Origin: Burkholderiales bacterium
GTDB taxonomy: Bacteria; Pseudomonadota; Gammaproteobacteria; Burkholderiales; Nitrosomonadaceae
Assembly (NCBI GenBank): GCA_024235755.1
Contig: JACKLV010000012.1
Location: forward strand, 1-64,000
DNA length: 64,000 nucleotides
Reading direction: 5' to 3'
The notes under the pieces are model-generated. The model made no database searches. It was not told the origin of the DNA and was given only the letters and a program-made list of their open reading frames with translations. Made by a program: the position numbers and the translations under genes. This document shows positions 27,458 to 35,266 of this stretch, piece after piece. Numbering within the stretch: the stretch's first letter is position 1; each line of letters opens with the position of its first letter.

Positions 27458-28456
27458 TCACGCATAACCCAACTCGCGCATAGTCTCGAAAAAAGGGTTT
27501 ACGATTTTCTGATTTAGCGAGCAGGCATTCTTGACATCCGGCGGTTGCAATACCGTATTCACATATTGAAAGAATAACTCATCATTCTGATCTAATTCAA
27601 GAAATTCCGTAATCTTCTCCATTGTTTTTTGCGGCTCCGAACAGAGCGTTTCATATTTGACATGCTGAATATCGTTCGGAAACTGCTTTAACAGCGACAA
27701 CCCTTCACGCATGGTGACAATCCATTCTACTGCAGCCATATCGGACTGTTGCGTCCAGGCACTCATTTCGTTGACATAAGGTGATAGATCGTTGTGTTCC
27801 ATTACAATCTCGTTTATCAGAAGATGCCATTTTCGCTGATTTACACCCCACCAGTCATGCGTTTCGTTGTCTTTTTTTACTCCCAGGCGTTTGGACCAGT
27901 TAACAATCGAGTGACAAGTATCCCAGCCATTGCGGGTCAGAAAAAGAAATTTAGCATCCGGAAAAATCTTTTTTACAAAGGGAATCCGGAAGATCAGCTC
28001 AGGATATTTGTCAACAACTCTGCGCGCGAAAGAAACGGACAAATACGCGTTGTATAGTCGGTGTGCGCTCTGGATGACGTCGTCCGTTGCGTCTGATGCG
28101 CTGAGCCTGTATTTTGCGCGGCTTTGGCTATAACTGCCGACCAGGTCTTCATCCGGATGGACGGCATGCCACAATGCTTTGGGTTCATTGAGAAACCCAA
28201 CATCGCGATGCATTGACAGCACAACACCGAGTATCGTAGTACCGCTACGCCCTGTGCCAAGTATAAAAACAGGCTTTTCAATTTTTCTGCGTATTGGTAG
28301 TCGTTTTTCAACGGCAAAATGAGCGAACACCAACGGATTAATCCACCGCCCCCGCGTTGTAGCCGGTCTGCCTTCAAACAATGCATAACTGATTATGCGG
28401 CTCCAGATTTTCCAGGGACGTGTTCTGATATATGAAGAATCAAGCTGGGCAACCAT
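27458..28456 (-). CDS. Sulfotransferase family protein
   Basis: The 332-residue protein has the PAPS-binding loop KPVFILGTGRSGTTILGVVL (about 60-80, 5'-phosphosulfate motif GTGRSGTT) and a second PAPS element around FPDAKFLFLTRNGWDTCHSI. These place it in the Sulfotransfer_3-type family. Such enzymes transfer sulfate from PAPS to carbohydrate, lipid or peptide hydroxyls. No N-terminal signal or membrane segment is obvious. It sits upstream of, and on the same strand as, the EPS pair, 270 bp away, so modification of the exopolysaccharide or a surface lipid is plausible but inferred. Confidence 0.85.
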   Translation of the reverse strand: MVAQLDSSYIRTRPWKIWSRIISYALFEGRPATTRGRWINPLVFAHFAVEKRLPIRRKIEKPVFILGTGRSGTTILGVVLSMHRDVGFLNEPKALWHAVHPDEDLVGSYSQSRAKYRLSASDATDDVIQSAHRLYNAYLSVSFARRVVDKYPELIFRIPFVKKIFPDAKFLFLTRNGWDTCHSIVNWSKRLGVKKDNETHDWWGVNQRKWHLLINEIVMEHNDLSPYVNEMSAWTQQSDMAAVEWIVTMREGLSLLKQFPNDIQHVKYETLCSEPQKTMEKITEFLELDQNDELFFQYVNTVLQPPDVKNACSLNQKIVNPFFETMRELGYA

Positions 28457-28563
28457 TTATTTAGTCTCAGGCTTTAATTTTACAAGTGTTGGAAAGACTC
28501 TGCCAACACTTCGTGAAGAAGTTCAACAAACTAACGATTTTATAGGATAAGGCGGCAATCCAT

Positions 28564-28582
28564 GTGCGACAAATTGTCACAC
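28564..28582. promoter_or_regulatory. Candidate operator dyad, TGYGRCAAWTTGTCACA type, site 2
   Basis: GTGCGACAAATTGTCACAC is a near-perfect dyad (one mismatch between GTGCGACAA and GTGTGACAA arms around a central A). It differs from site 1 (18185-18203) at three of 19 positions. It lies about midway between the divergent sulfotransferase and the His-rich exported protein, so it could act on either or both. Confidence 0.4.
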
Positions 28583-28686
28583 CTGTATTCTTTCCAGTTC
28601 GCATGAATGGCTTATCATTTTTTAGTTGAGGTTTTTTGCATTACCCGATACAGTCCAGAATCATACATCACCTAAATAGCGGTTTT

Positions 28687-29208
28687 ATGTATTTTTTGTC
28701 AAACATTTTGTTTTTGATGGTCTTCGCGGTGGCTCCGCTGTGCGCCCAAGTGCTGGAATATGAAAAGCGGCTTGATGAAGTAGCGGAACGTGGCGCACAT
28801 GCCATGCCTTTTGACCTCGAAAAAACAATGCACTTTTTTTCTAAAACCCGGCATGGCGGGATTCAGCAGGTAATTGCCAAGGATGCGTCTGATACCGAGC
28901 AAATTCAGCGGATACGCGATCATTTAATGGAGATTTCAGTAGAATTCAGGCAGGGTGATTTTTCTAAACCCGAACAAATTCACGGCGAAGACATGCCTGG
29001 ACTGGCTGCATTAAAATCTGCAGGCCCCGATCAGATCAGCATTGAATACCGTGAACTACCCGATGGCGCACAGATCAATTATTTTTCCCGCTCGCCGCAG
29101 TTGATCGAAGCGATTCACCAGTGGTTTGATGCGCAATTGCACGATCATGCACGGCATGCCATACCGGGGCTTCAACACGATCATAACCATGGTATGCATC
29201 ATGAATAA
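28687..29208 (+). CDS. Exported His-rich protein of an uncharacterised family
   Basis: The product of about 173 residues has a signal peptide (MYFLSNILFLMVFAVAPLCA). The mature part carries the pattern MPFDLEKTMHFFSKTRHGGIQ, then DASDTEQIQRIRDHLMEIS and FRQGDFSKPEQIHGEDMPGL. These match a small uncharacterised family sometimes mislabelled 'aspartate carbamoyltransferase'; nothing in it resembles that enzyme. The C-terminus is rich in His (HDHARHAIP, HDHNHGMHHE), suggesting metal binding. The longest frame starts with a TTG at 28636 that has GAGG upstream, while the ATG at 28687 gives a cleaner signal peptide; the choice is uncertain. The next gene begins 12 bp after its stop, so they are likely co-transcribed. 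Confidence 0.7.
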   Translation: MYFLSNILFLMVFAVAPLCAQVLEYEKRLDEVAERGAHAMPFDLEKTMHFFSKTRHGGIQQVIAKDASDTEQIQRIRDHLMEISVEFRQGDFSKPEQIHGEDMPGLAALKSAGPDQISIEYRELPDGAQINYFSRSPQLIEAIHQWFDAQLHDHARHAIPGLQHDHNHGMHHE

Positions 29209-29220
29209 ATCGAATTACTG

Positions 29221-30024
29221 ATGTTCGCATTTACTCAATCAACGGCTAAAATCGCCTGCTGGAATCTGGCTGGTTTCCATGGCTTAACCGATGACCGGCT
29301 TGACAGGCAGGCTGAAGGGCTTGGGTTGTTGGACGCTGAAGTAGTCGCATTGGTTGAAATCAATCCCGAAGACGCCTTGCAGCGTTTACGGGAACGGTTG
29401 CAGAAAAAAGGTATCGATTATCATACTTCAACGATTCCGCAGACCAGCAAGCTTAAGATCGGTCTCTTGTATAAAGATGGCGTCATAGTCGACAATCCCC
29501 GTTTGCTCGATGGTTCCGACTTGGGCGATCCCGATAAACGCAAAGCATTCATAGCCAATGTGAAAATCTGGAAATTTGATTTTCAGTTAATTGCCGTACA
29601 TTTGAAATCAGGACGCGGCAAAGCTGAGCAGCAGTTTAGGGACGGTCAGTGCAAAATCATCGGGGACTATATTACGCGGCAACGTGCGCTCAGCCGGGAA
29701 GATATATTGCTCCTAGGCGACTTTAATATGATACCTGGCCAGGATGTTTCAAACTTCCATCACCTGGGCGGCGATGATCTCATGGATTTTATATCTTCGT
29801 GGGATTTGCAGGACAGAAATTCACACATCCTGCCAAAAGGGCGGGCAAATTTACTGGATGGTTTTGCTATCAGTAGAAATTTCAGTACTGAATATATCCG
29901 TGGAAGCTTGCGCATTTATCCCATGCACTGGGCAATGGATATTGGCCAGGAAGCTTTCAGGGAAACTGTATCGGACCATCTGCCTTTCGTGGCCAACTTC
30001 AGAATTGACCGTTCTAGGGACTAA
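29221..30024 (+). CDS. Endonuclease/exonuclease/phosphatase family protein
   Basis: This 267-residue protein belongs to the EEP superfamily, metal-dependent phosphodiesterases acting on nucleic acids, inositol phosphates or lipids. Visible motifs are KIACWNLAGFH at the start, the metal-binding E in VVALVEINPE, IAVHLKSGRG, the catalytic LLLGDFNMIPGQD and the closing VSDHLPFVANF. There is no clear signal peptide. It follows the His-rich exported protein by 12 bp. The substrate cannot be read from sequence. Confidence 0.88.
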   Translation: MFAFTQSTAKIACWNLAGFHGLTDDRLDRQAEGLGLLDAEVVALVEINPEDALQRLRERLQKKGIDYHTSTIPQTSKLKIGLLYKDGVIVDNPRLLDGSDLGDPDKRKAFIANVKIWKFDFQLIAVHLKSGRGKAEQQFRDGQCKIIGDYITRQRALSREDILLLGDFNMIPGQDVSNFHHLGGDDLMDFISSWDLQDRNSHILPKGRANLLDGFAISRNFSTEYIRGSLRIYPMHWAMDIGQEAFRETVSDHLPFVANFRIDRSRD

Positions 30025-30025
30025 A

Positions 30026-30063
30026 CAGTCAAAATCCTAAACGATGGTTCTGGGTTTTGACTG
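30026..30063 (+). terminator. Probable terminator hairpin
   Basis: CAGTCAAAATCC (30026-30037) pairs with GGGTTTTGACTG (30052-30063) over twelve positions with one G-U pair and a 14-base loop. It begins two bases after the stop of the EEP gene. The downstream region is T-rich (TCTAATTTTAATTT) but not immediately so. Confidence 0.6.
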
Positions 30064-30243
30064 GATATCTAATTTTAATTTAAGAGTAATACAGGTGTCT
30101 CCGTTAAATGCATATACCTCCAGAAATTTGCGCTTTGAAAAATGTAATAACGCTTTTTCCAGGTATGTATACGGGGCTGGCTTAATTAGCGGGCCTGTCA
30201 TCGTTTAAAACCAAGGGACAACCCATCACAACTTCAAAGACCC

Positions 30244-31479
30244 ATGAGCAAAGCACTGGAGCCTTATTTAAAATTGATGTCTGCAAAAGGGGCATCTGAC
30301 CTTTATTTCACAACCGGTGCGCTGCCCAGCATGAAAATTCAGGGCAAACTGACTCCAGTCAGTCAACAAAAACTATTGCCGGGTATGGTCAAAAAGCTCG
30401 CATACGGCATACTCAGCCAAAAAAAGATTGAAGAATTCGAAAAAGAACTGGAAATGGATATTGGCCTGGGAATCCCGGATATTGGCCGTTATCGGATCAA
30501 TATCTATATGCAGCGCGGTGAAGTCTCCATGGTCATTCGTTTTATCAAATCCGAAATACCAAGCATAGAAGCGTTGGCTCTGCCGCTTATATTGAAAAAA
30601 ATTATTTTGAACAAAACAGGCCTGGTTCTAGCAGCCGGTTCAACCGGATCGGGGAAATCAACGGCATTGGCCGCGATGATCGACTACCGGAATGCAAGTC
30701 ATGCAGGTCATATCTTGACCATTGAAGACCCGATCGAATATGTCTTCTCGCACAAGAAATCAATTGTGGGGCAGCGTGAAATCGGGCTCGATACACACTC
30801 ATACAAAAACGCTCTTCGAGAAGCCATGCGCGAGACGCCCGATCTGATTATGATCGGTGAAATACGTGACGCAGACACCATGGAAGCAGCCATTACTTAT
30901 GCCGATACGGGGCACTTGTGTGTCAGCACGTTGCATGCCGTTAACGCAAATCAGGCGCTGGATAGAATCATTAATTTATTTTCCGCCAAACAACAAAACC
31001 AGATATTAATGGATCTGTCGCTTAATTTACGCGCCATTGTGTCCTTGCGTTTAGTCAACAAAAAAGAGGGGGGACGCATCGCTGCCGTTGAAATCCTGTT
31101 AAATACGCCTTATATCGCCGAATTTATTCGTCAGGGTGATTTCCATAAAATCAAAGAAAGTATGGAAAAGGGCGCTCAACAAGGTATGCAGTCATTCGAC
31201 CAGGCATTATTCGATCTTTATAAACATGGAAAAATAGAACTCGAAGAAGCGCTCAACAACGCAGACTCTCGAACCAATCTGGAATGGAAAATCAATTTCG
31301 GCGGTGGAACAAATTCCGACTCGAAAAATAAAGATGAAGGAACCGGCAACTCACTTGATTTTCCACAAACCAACATTCCCGCTCAAACCGGACAAAACAA
31401 ACGCAACAAAATCATGCCGGTTGAAAATAACGATTTGCCTGTTTTAGATGCATCTACGCTGGATACCGAGGTCAAATAA
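30244..31479 (+). CDS. pilU: Type IV pilus retraction ATPase PilU
   Basis: PilU is a hexameric cytoplasmic ATPase that assists PilT in retracting type IV pili. The 411-residue protein shows the PilU N-terminus (LMSAKGASDLYFTTGALPSM), Walker A AGSTGSGKSTAL (about 131-142), the Asp box TIEDPIEYVFSHKKSIVGQ, Walker B LIMIGEIRDADTMEAA (201 on) and the His box ETGHLC-like TGHLCVSTLHAVNANQALD. The C-terminal 60 residues are an Asn/Lys-rich, probably disordered tail, longer than usual. PilT is not adjacent, although pilT and pilU are commonly neighbours. It is preceded by a 180-bp upstream region after a terminator and followed by a small membrane-protein gene 50 bp away. Confidence 0.92.
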   Translation: MSKALEPYLKLMSAKGASDLYFTTGALPSMKIQGKLTPVSQQKLLPGMVKKLAYGILSQKKIEEFEKELEMDIGLGIPDIGRYRINIYMQRGEVSMVIRFIKSEIPSIEALALPLILKKIILNKTGLVLAAGSTGSGKSTALAAMIDYRNASHAGHILTIEDPIEYVFSHKKSIVGQREIGLDTHSYKNALREAMRETPDLIMIGEIRDADTMEAAITYADTGHLCVSTLHAVNANQALDRIINLFSAKQQNQILMDLSLNLRAIVSLRLVNKKEGGRIAAVEILLNTPYIAEFIRQGDFHKIKESMEKGAQQGMQSFDQALFDLYKHGKIELEEALNNADSRTNLEWKINFGGGTNSDSKNKDEGTGNSLDFPQTNIPAQTGQNKRNKIMPVENNDLPVLDASTLDTEVK

Positions 31480-31529
31480 GCGATAACTATTGCATTCGGA
31501 TATTCGAGAACGCTAATTGTAGTGACCGT

Positions 31530-32126
31530 ATGAGCATACACAATATCATCACAAAGTTTTCGTCAAAGCATCAAACTCACCGAGAAAGTCTTTTTCGGTT
31601 TCTCGCGCTGACAATTTTGTTAATCGGCTATTTTGTATATGTGAGCTGGAAGTACGACACAGCCACGGGGGCTTGGCTTACACTTCTCAGCTGGAGTTTC
31701 TTCGTACTTTGCACACCGATTGCGGACGGAGGCTTTATTGTTGCCTTTCCTGTCCGGTTGTTATTCGGAGTCAGAATGTTTATAACGCAATTAATTGTGT
31801 GGCTGTTGGCGGTTGCAATTAATCTTGTCGCCTTGGGTTTTGCACCGGATAACTATGCGGATACAGCGCTAACCGGTCTGTTATATAAAATTTTGACAAC
31901 ACCGTGGCCATATTGGAGCATTTTGATCATCTCGGCCGCTGGCACAGCACTTTCAATCTGGTTTGGAGACGAAATGATGGATGTGACAACGCATACTCAA
32001 CGAATCAAACATCATCAGCATGGATTCAAATACAGAATTGTGTTAACAGCAGGCCTCGGAATCTTGGCTGTTCTTGCTTATTACCATTTATTAAGTGATC
32101 TGGGTATTGCGCTGCCTGCAAGATAA
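31530..32126 (+). CDS. Hypothetical multi-pass membrane protein
   Basis: I do not recognise this 198-residue protein. It has four or five hydrophobic segments: about 22-40, 48-70, 78-105, 122-145 and 170-188. Between the last two is a polar stretch including FGDEMMDVTTHTQRIKHHQHG. The C-terminal His/Lys-containing loop is probably cytoplasmic. It follows pilU by 50 bp and may be in the same transcript, but no pilus role is known from sequence. Codon use resembles the rest of the chromosome. Confidence 0.7.
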   Translation: MSIHNIITKFSSKHQTHRESLFRFLALTILLIGYFVYVSWKYDTATGAWLTLLSWSFFVLCTPIADGGFIVAFPVRLLFGVRMFITQLIVWLLAVAINLVALGFAPDNYADTALTGLLYKILTTPWPYWSILIISAAGTALSIWFGDEMMDVTTHTQRIKHHQHGFKYRIVLTAGLGILAVLAYYHLLSDLGIALPAR

Positions 32127-32709
32127 AAACAAAAAACTAATGTGAGTATTATCACTTCTTTGATTTTTGTGCTGGTTTAAAGTGACGGCAAATCTGAGTT
32201 GCAAGGAAAATTGCTTTTCCGCAAGCGCATGAATACATCGCAAAAGCGCAATAAGTCTCACGTTAGGCATTCTGTTCAAAGTGACTAGCAACGGTAGTCG
32301 CAGCCGATTTGTTGTGCTACCATCCGTGGCTCTTGCTGCTGTCGTTATGGTCGTAATCACGATTATTAGTGACACGCTCACAGATTGGTCATTGTGAGTT
32401 TGACAGATTTTAGCATTTTAATCGCTGCAGCCGCTTTCTGTTGGCTGCGTAAAACGCTATAACCGGGTTCCCGGCCTGATCTGGTATTTTTTTGCAAAAA
32501 ATCTCCGTTTATTGTGAAAAAAGATTTAAGGGTCAGGCTGGGACATTCAACACGTCATATCTGTTTGAAAAAATGATTCGGCCATAAAGGATCGGTTGAC
32601 TTGTAAACTGGAGAAAAACTCTCCCATTTCTGGAAATATTCTAATCAAAATGACGTTACATCGCTGAAAATCAATAGAAATTCTGTTTTCCTACAAATAA
32701 TTATTTTTA
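32127..32709. other. Long non-coding or decayed stretch
   Basis: These 583 bp carry no gene I can support. A GTG-initiated 38-codon frame (32281-32397) would encode one hydrophobic helix but has no ribosome site. GCAGCC and GGCTGC around 32426-32449 can form a short stem. The rest is AT-rich and stop-rich in all frames. Confidence 0.4.
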
Positions 32710-32738
32710 TTGATAGAGTCATTCATTATCAGTATAGT
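32710..32738 (+). promoter_or_regulatory. Strong sigma-70-type promoter of the Cys-rich small protein
   Basis: TTGATA (32710-32715) and TATAGT (32733-32738) are separated by exactly 17 bases, and the expected start near 32745 leaves a leader of about 45 bases. This is one of the best promoter matches in the window. Confidence 0.65.
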
Positions 32739-32789
32739 ATGCGGTGAAGTCTTTCTTTTATAGGAGCTTTTCTCAGGGAGGGTTTAAAT

Positions 32790-32990
32790 ATGACTCGTTG
32801 TCTGGGTACTACTATCAGCGAAGGCCAACGCCGCGTGTGTCAGCATGCCATATATCAGTGCAATAACTGTGGAAATATTGGTTGCGACCAGCACAGCTTT
32901 AGTCAATGCTCAAATCAAGGGTACGTATATAGCAGATGTCTCGTTTGTAGTGCAAAAGGCCAAAATGAATATTTAGAATCCAACCAGTAG
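32790..32990 (+). CDS. Cys-rich 66-residue putative zinc-binding protein
   Basis: The short protein has eight cysteines (4, 17, 24, 27, 32, 40, 50, 53) and histidines 19 and 35 spaced like paired zinc sites, with CNNCG and CLVC knuckles and a CDQH element. This suggests a small zinc finger, though no exact family comes to mind. A GGGAGG ribosome site is ten bases before ATG, a well-formed promoter lies upstream and a perfect hairpin terminator downstream, so it is a self-contained, probably well-expressed gene. There is no signal peptide, so it should be cytoplasmic. The function is unknown. Confidence 0.75.
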   Translation: MTRCLGTTISEGQRRVCQHAIYQCNNCGNIGCDQHSFSQCSNQGYVYSRCLVCSAKGQNEYLESNQ

Positions 32991-33014
32991 GAAAAAATAT
33001 TACAGAGGCTCAAA

Positions 33015-33040
33015 ATTAAAGCCCCGAAAGGGGCTTTAAT
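33015..33040. terminator. Perfect bidirectional terminator hairpin
   Basis: ATTAAAGCCCC (33015-33025), a GAAA tetraloop, and GGGGCTTTAAT (33030-33040) form an uninterrupted 11-bp stem. It lies between the Cys-rich gene and the convergent broken membrane-protein gene, whose stop is at 33044. A/T-rich arms give U-rich 3' ends on both strands, so it can serve both. Confidence 0.85.
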
Positions 33041-33043
33041 AGT

Positions 33044-33862
33044 TTATGGTTTGAGGGTGCAGCTTTCCGTAGTTTTTGTTTTAATAAAATCAACATCATT
33101 TTTTATTAAGCTTGAATTTATCGAAGTTTGCCCTTTTTCGATAATAAAATTTCTTTCAGTTTTAGAAAATTCCTCTACAATTTTGTTTGTTATTTCTGCT
33201 TCGTTTCTTTGTATTGTATTCTCTATAATGCAATGAATTTAAAATCAATATTTGTTAATTCGTTTTGATAATATTTAATTTCTTTAAGTGAATTTCGGTA
33301 TAACCCTAGAAAAAAGAAGGAAAATGTCTCAATAAAAATACTTAAGGTGAGTTTAGGTATGAAGTAATTTAGATTTATTTATTTCAATATCATGTTTTTT
33401 GTTATTATCAGGATAATCATTTGAATTTAAAGAATTTTGTTTTTCTTCATTATCTTTAAGAAGATAGAAAAATATTGCTATTCCAAAAATAGCTAGTAGG
33501 CTTATTAACCAAATCGCTTTTAGAATGTAACTTATTTCGAATGATTGTATATATTCATGATAGTTATTTACAAACAATATATTTGATATAACTATTACAT
33601 TGTTAATCGAGATAACCGAAATGTAAATTATATAATCGTTATTAATTTTAAATAATTTTGCCGCAAAATTAACGATAGCTATTATTAATGCAATAAAAAT
33701 AACTGCTGAAATAAGAAGATATGAAATTATTGGGAAGTTAGATTTATGCTTAATATAAATTTGATCGGGATCTAAGGTAAAAAATGGATATAAAGCTAAT
33801 GACAGTAATAAGAGTGATATCAATAGTAATACTATAAATGTATTTATAACTATTTTTTGCAT
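33044..33862 (-). pseudogene. Frameshifted membrane-protein gene (four-helix N-terminus plus cytoplasmic domain)
   Basis: The intact first part (33353-33862) encodes 169 residues with four hydrophobic segments (about 8-28, 45-67, 80-100, 115-136). Coding does not end there. Shifting one base at the AAAT-type tandem near 33366-33380 continues as NYFIPKLTLSIFIETFSFFF, LGLYRNSLKEIKYYQNELTN and IDFKFIAL. A second shift near 33235 continues as ENTIQRNEAEITNKIVEEFS, KTERNFIIEKGQTSINSS and so on to a stop at 33044. The joined product of about 270 residues reads as one coherent membrane protein of an uncharacterised family. Both shifts lie in short A/T repeats, so real decay and indel errors are both possible. 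The surrounding DNA is much more AT-rich than the genome, suggesting acquisition by transfer. Confidence 0.65.
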
Positions 33863-34158
33863 TGGCTTTTTTCAATCCTTCTTGTTAAACAATTCTAGCG
33901 TCGATTCATAATTGAAAAATGAACATGAGCCTTCTATAGCCATGTGTGGAAACATAGGTACCTCCGGTTCTGATTATTTTGCTTTAATTTTTGCGCGCTA
34001 TTTGGCATATTTCAGAATTATTTCAATTCATTTTTTAAAAACGGTTAAGCTGACATTTCCAGTAAAGTGCTTGAATTTCATGAGCGACGCGTTTCCATTC
34101 CGGAATAAAGTAAACTATCTCCAAAAAATGTCCTTTCTCTCCAATCTTTTCCAAGGAT
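33641..34158. repeat. Tandem duplication, left copy
   Basis: About 518 bp that recur at 34288-34796. On the minus strand it contains the upstream region, a 27-codon ORF and the first 70 or so codons of the broken membrane-protein gene. The two copies are separated by about 130 bp of unique sequence. Confidence 0.85.
33872..33955 (-). CDS. 27-residue micro-ORF ahead of the membrane-protein gene
   Basis: A minus-strand ATG preceded by CCGGAGGTACCT (GGAGG, five bases upstream) opens a 27-codon frame MFPHMAIEGSCSFFNYESTL-ELFNKKD that ends nine bases before the membrane-protein ATG. The membrane gene itself has no clear ribosome site, so it may be translated by coupling to this leader peptide. 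The right-hand duplicate keeps the frame with one Glu-to-Asp change. No family is recognised. Expression is inferred from the ribosome site only. Confidence 0.45.
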   Translation of the reverse strand: MFPHMAIEGSCSFFNYESTLELFNKKD

Positions 34159-34287
34159 CGCGCTGGTATGAGCTATGATCATTTCTGGTGTATGACAAGA
34201 AAAAGCCATCAATGATATTGCCTGTAATAAGTAACAATGTGTCTTAATGACGTAACCAGTATCATGGCTACAACTCGGACAACGAAG

Positions 34288-34796
34288 TTTTAATTTAAAT
34301 AATTTTGCCGCAAAATTAACGATAGCTACTATTAATGCAATAAAAATAACTGCTGAAATAAGAAGATATGAAATTATTAGAAGTTAGATTTATGCTTAAT
34401 ATAAATTTGATCGGGATCTAAGGTAAAAATGGATATAAAGCTAATGACAGTAATAAGAGTGATATCAATAGTAATACTATAAATGTATTTATAACTATTT
34501 TTTGCATTGGCTTTTTCAATCCTTCTTGTTAAACAATTCTAGCGTCGATTCATAATTGAAAAATGAACATGAGCCGTCTATAGCCATGTGTGGAAACATA
34601 GGTACCTCCGGTTCTGATTATTTTGCTTTAATTTTTGCGCGCTATTTGGCATATTCAGAATTATTTCAATTCATTTTTAAAACGGTTAAGCTGACATTTC
34701 CAGTAAAGTGCTTGAATTTCATGAGCGACGCGTTTCCATTCCGGAATAAAGTAAACTATCTCCAAAAATGTCCTTTCTCCAATCTTTCCAAGATCA
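34288..34796. repeat. Tandem duplication, right copy, with shortened homopolymers
   Basis: About 509 bp matching 33641-34158. Most differences are single-base losses in homopolymer runs (for example AAAAAA to AAAAA, TTTTTT to TTTTT) rather than substitutions. The membrane-protein frame starting at 34507 stops after 30 codons because of one such loss. This pattern fits either a decaying duplicate or an uncorrected long-read assembly artefact. Confidence 0.8.
34516..34599 (-). pseudogene. Duplicate of the 27-residue micro-ORF
   Basis: Second copy of the micro-ORF at 33872-33955, with the same strong GGAGG site and one amino-acid change (Glu to Asp at residue 8). The membrane-protein frame behind it (ATG at 34507) is truncated after 30 codons, so the unit as a whole is broken even though this small frame is intact. 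Confidence 0.4.
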
Positions 34797-34820
34797 CCTT
34801 TAGCTATGACCTATGTATGA

Positions 34821-35084
34821 GAGCTCTGGTATCTCGCTGAGGACAGCAATAATCGGGAAATAGGCGTCGGCCATTTATCGGCTGCCTCCACGCTAATCAG
34901 AGATCAAGTTCATGAAACATTGAATGGCGGAACACTTGATAGAACATCGCCAGCCGCTTTTGACTTGTTAATTTCAGCAACCATTTCTATCGTTGCTGCG
35001 GCGCAAACCATGATTACCCCGCATCCCGGTAATTTATCATCTCAGAGTGAATTCTTTTCAACGCTGTTTTCCATCAACCCTTGA
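34821..35084 (+). pseudogene. Gene remnant without start codon
   Basis: An 87-codon frame opens right after a TGA and lacks a sensible start. It reads as protein-like (WYLAEDSNNREIGVGHLSAA, later HETLNGGTLDRTSPAAFDLL) and returns to chromosome-like GC. It looks like the C-terminal remnant of a gene whose front was lost at the edge of the duplicated AT-rich island. I cannot assign a family. Confidence 0.3.
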
Positions 35085-35266
35085 TAGTTTTGTATTCTGA
35101 TTGAGACTGTGAATTAAACATTTTTAATCAAAATGCGGTTTTGTTCAGCTGAATCGTTATTCTCTTAGTGGTTGAAGAATGATATGCACGTGTACGTATG
35201 GCGATAATAAAATAATGCGTTATACTGGACGATTCCAAAAATTCAATTCATTCAACCGTCCTTACT
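35085..35266. other. Upstream region of sucC
   Basis: This 182-bp region precedes the sucCD pair. TATACT at 35221-35226 is a plausible -10 hexamer about 40 bases before the ATG, but no good -35 is found 16-18 bases upstream. No gene is seen. Confidence 0.35.

Noticed and set aside
28564..28582. CRP or FNR binding site
   Set aside because: Half-sites are separated by seven bases rather than the six of TGTGA-N6-TCACA, and FNR half-sites do not fit.
32281..32397. 38-codon GTG-started frame with one hydrophobic helix
   Set aside because: No ribosome site, no neighbour context and a rare start codon; kept only as a note in the gap description.
33912..34178. Plus-strand frame in the AT-rich island and its second copy at 34556-34840
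   Set aside because: It lies opposite the duplicated leader ORF and upstream region, the two copies differ by frameshifts, and it has no ribosome site.
34159..34287. Minus-strand CPSC...YVIKTH frame resembling a transposase zinc ribbon
   Set aside because: Only about 20 residues look right, no catalytic domain follows and no terminal inverted repeats were found.
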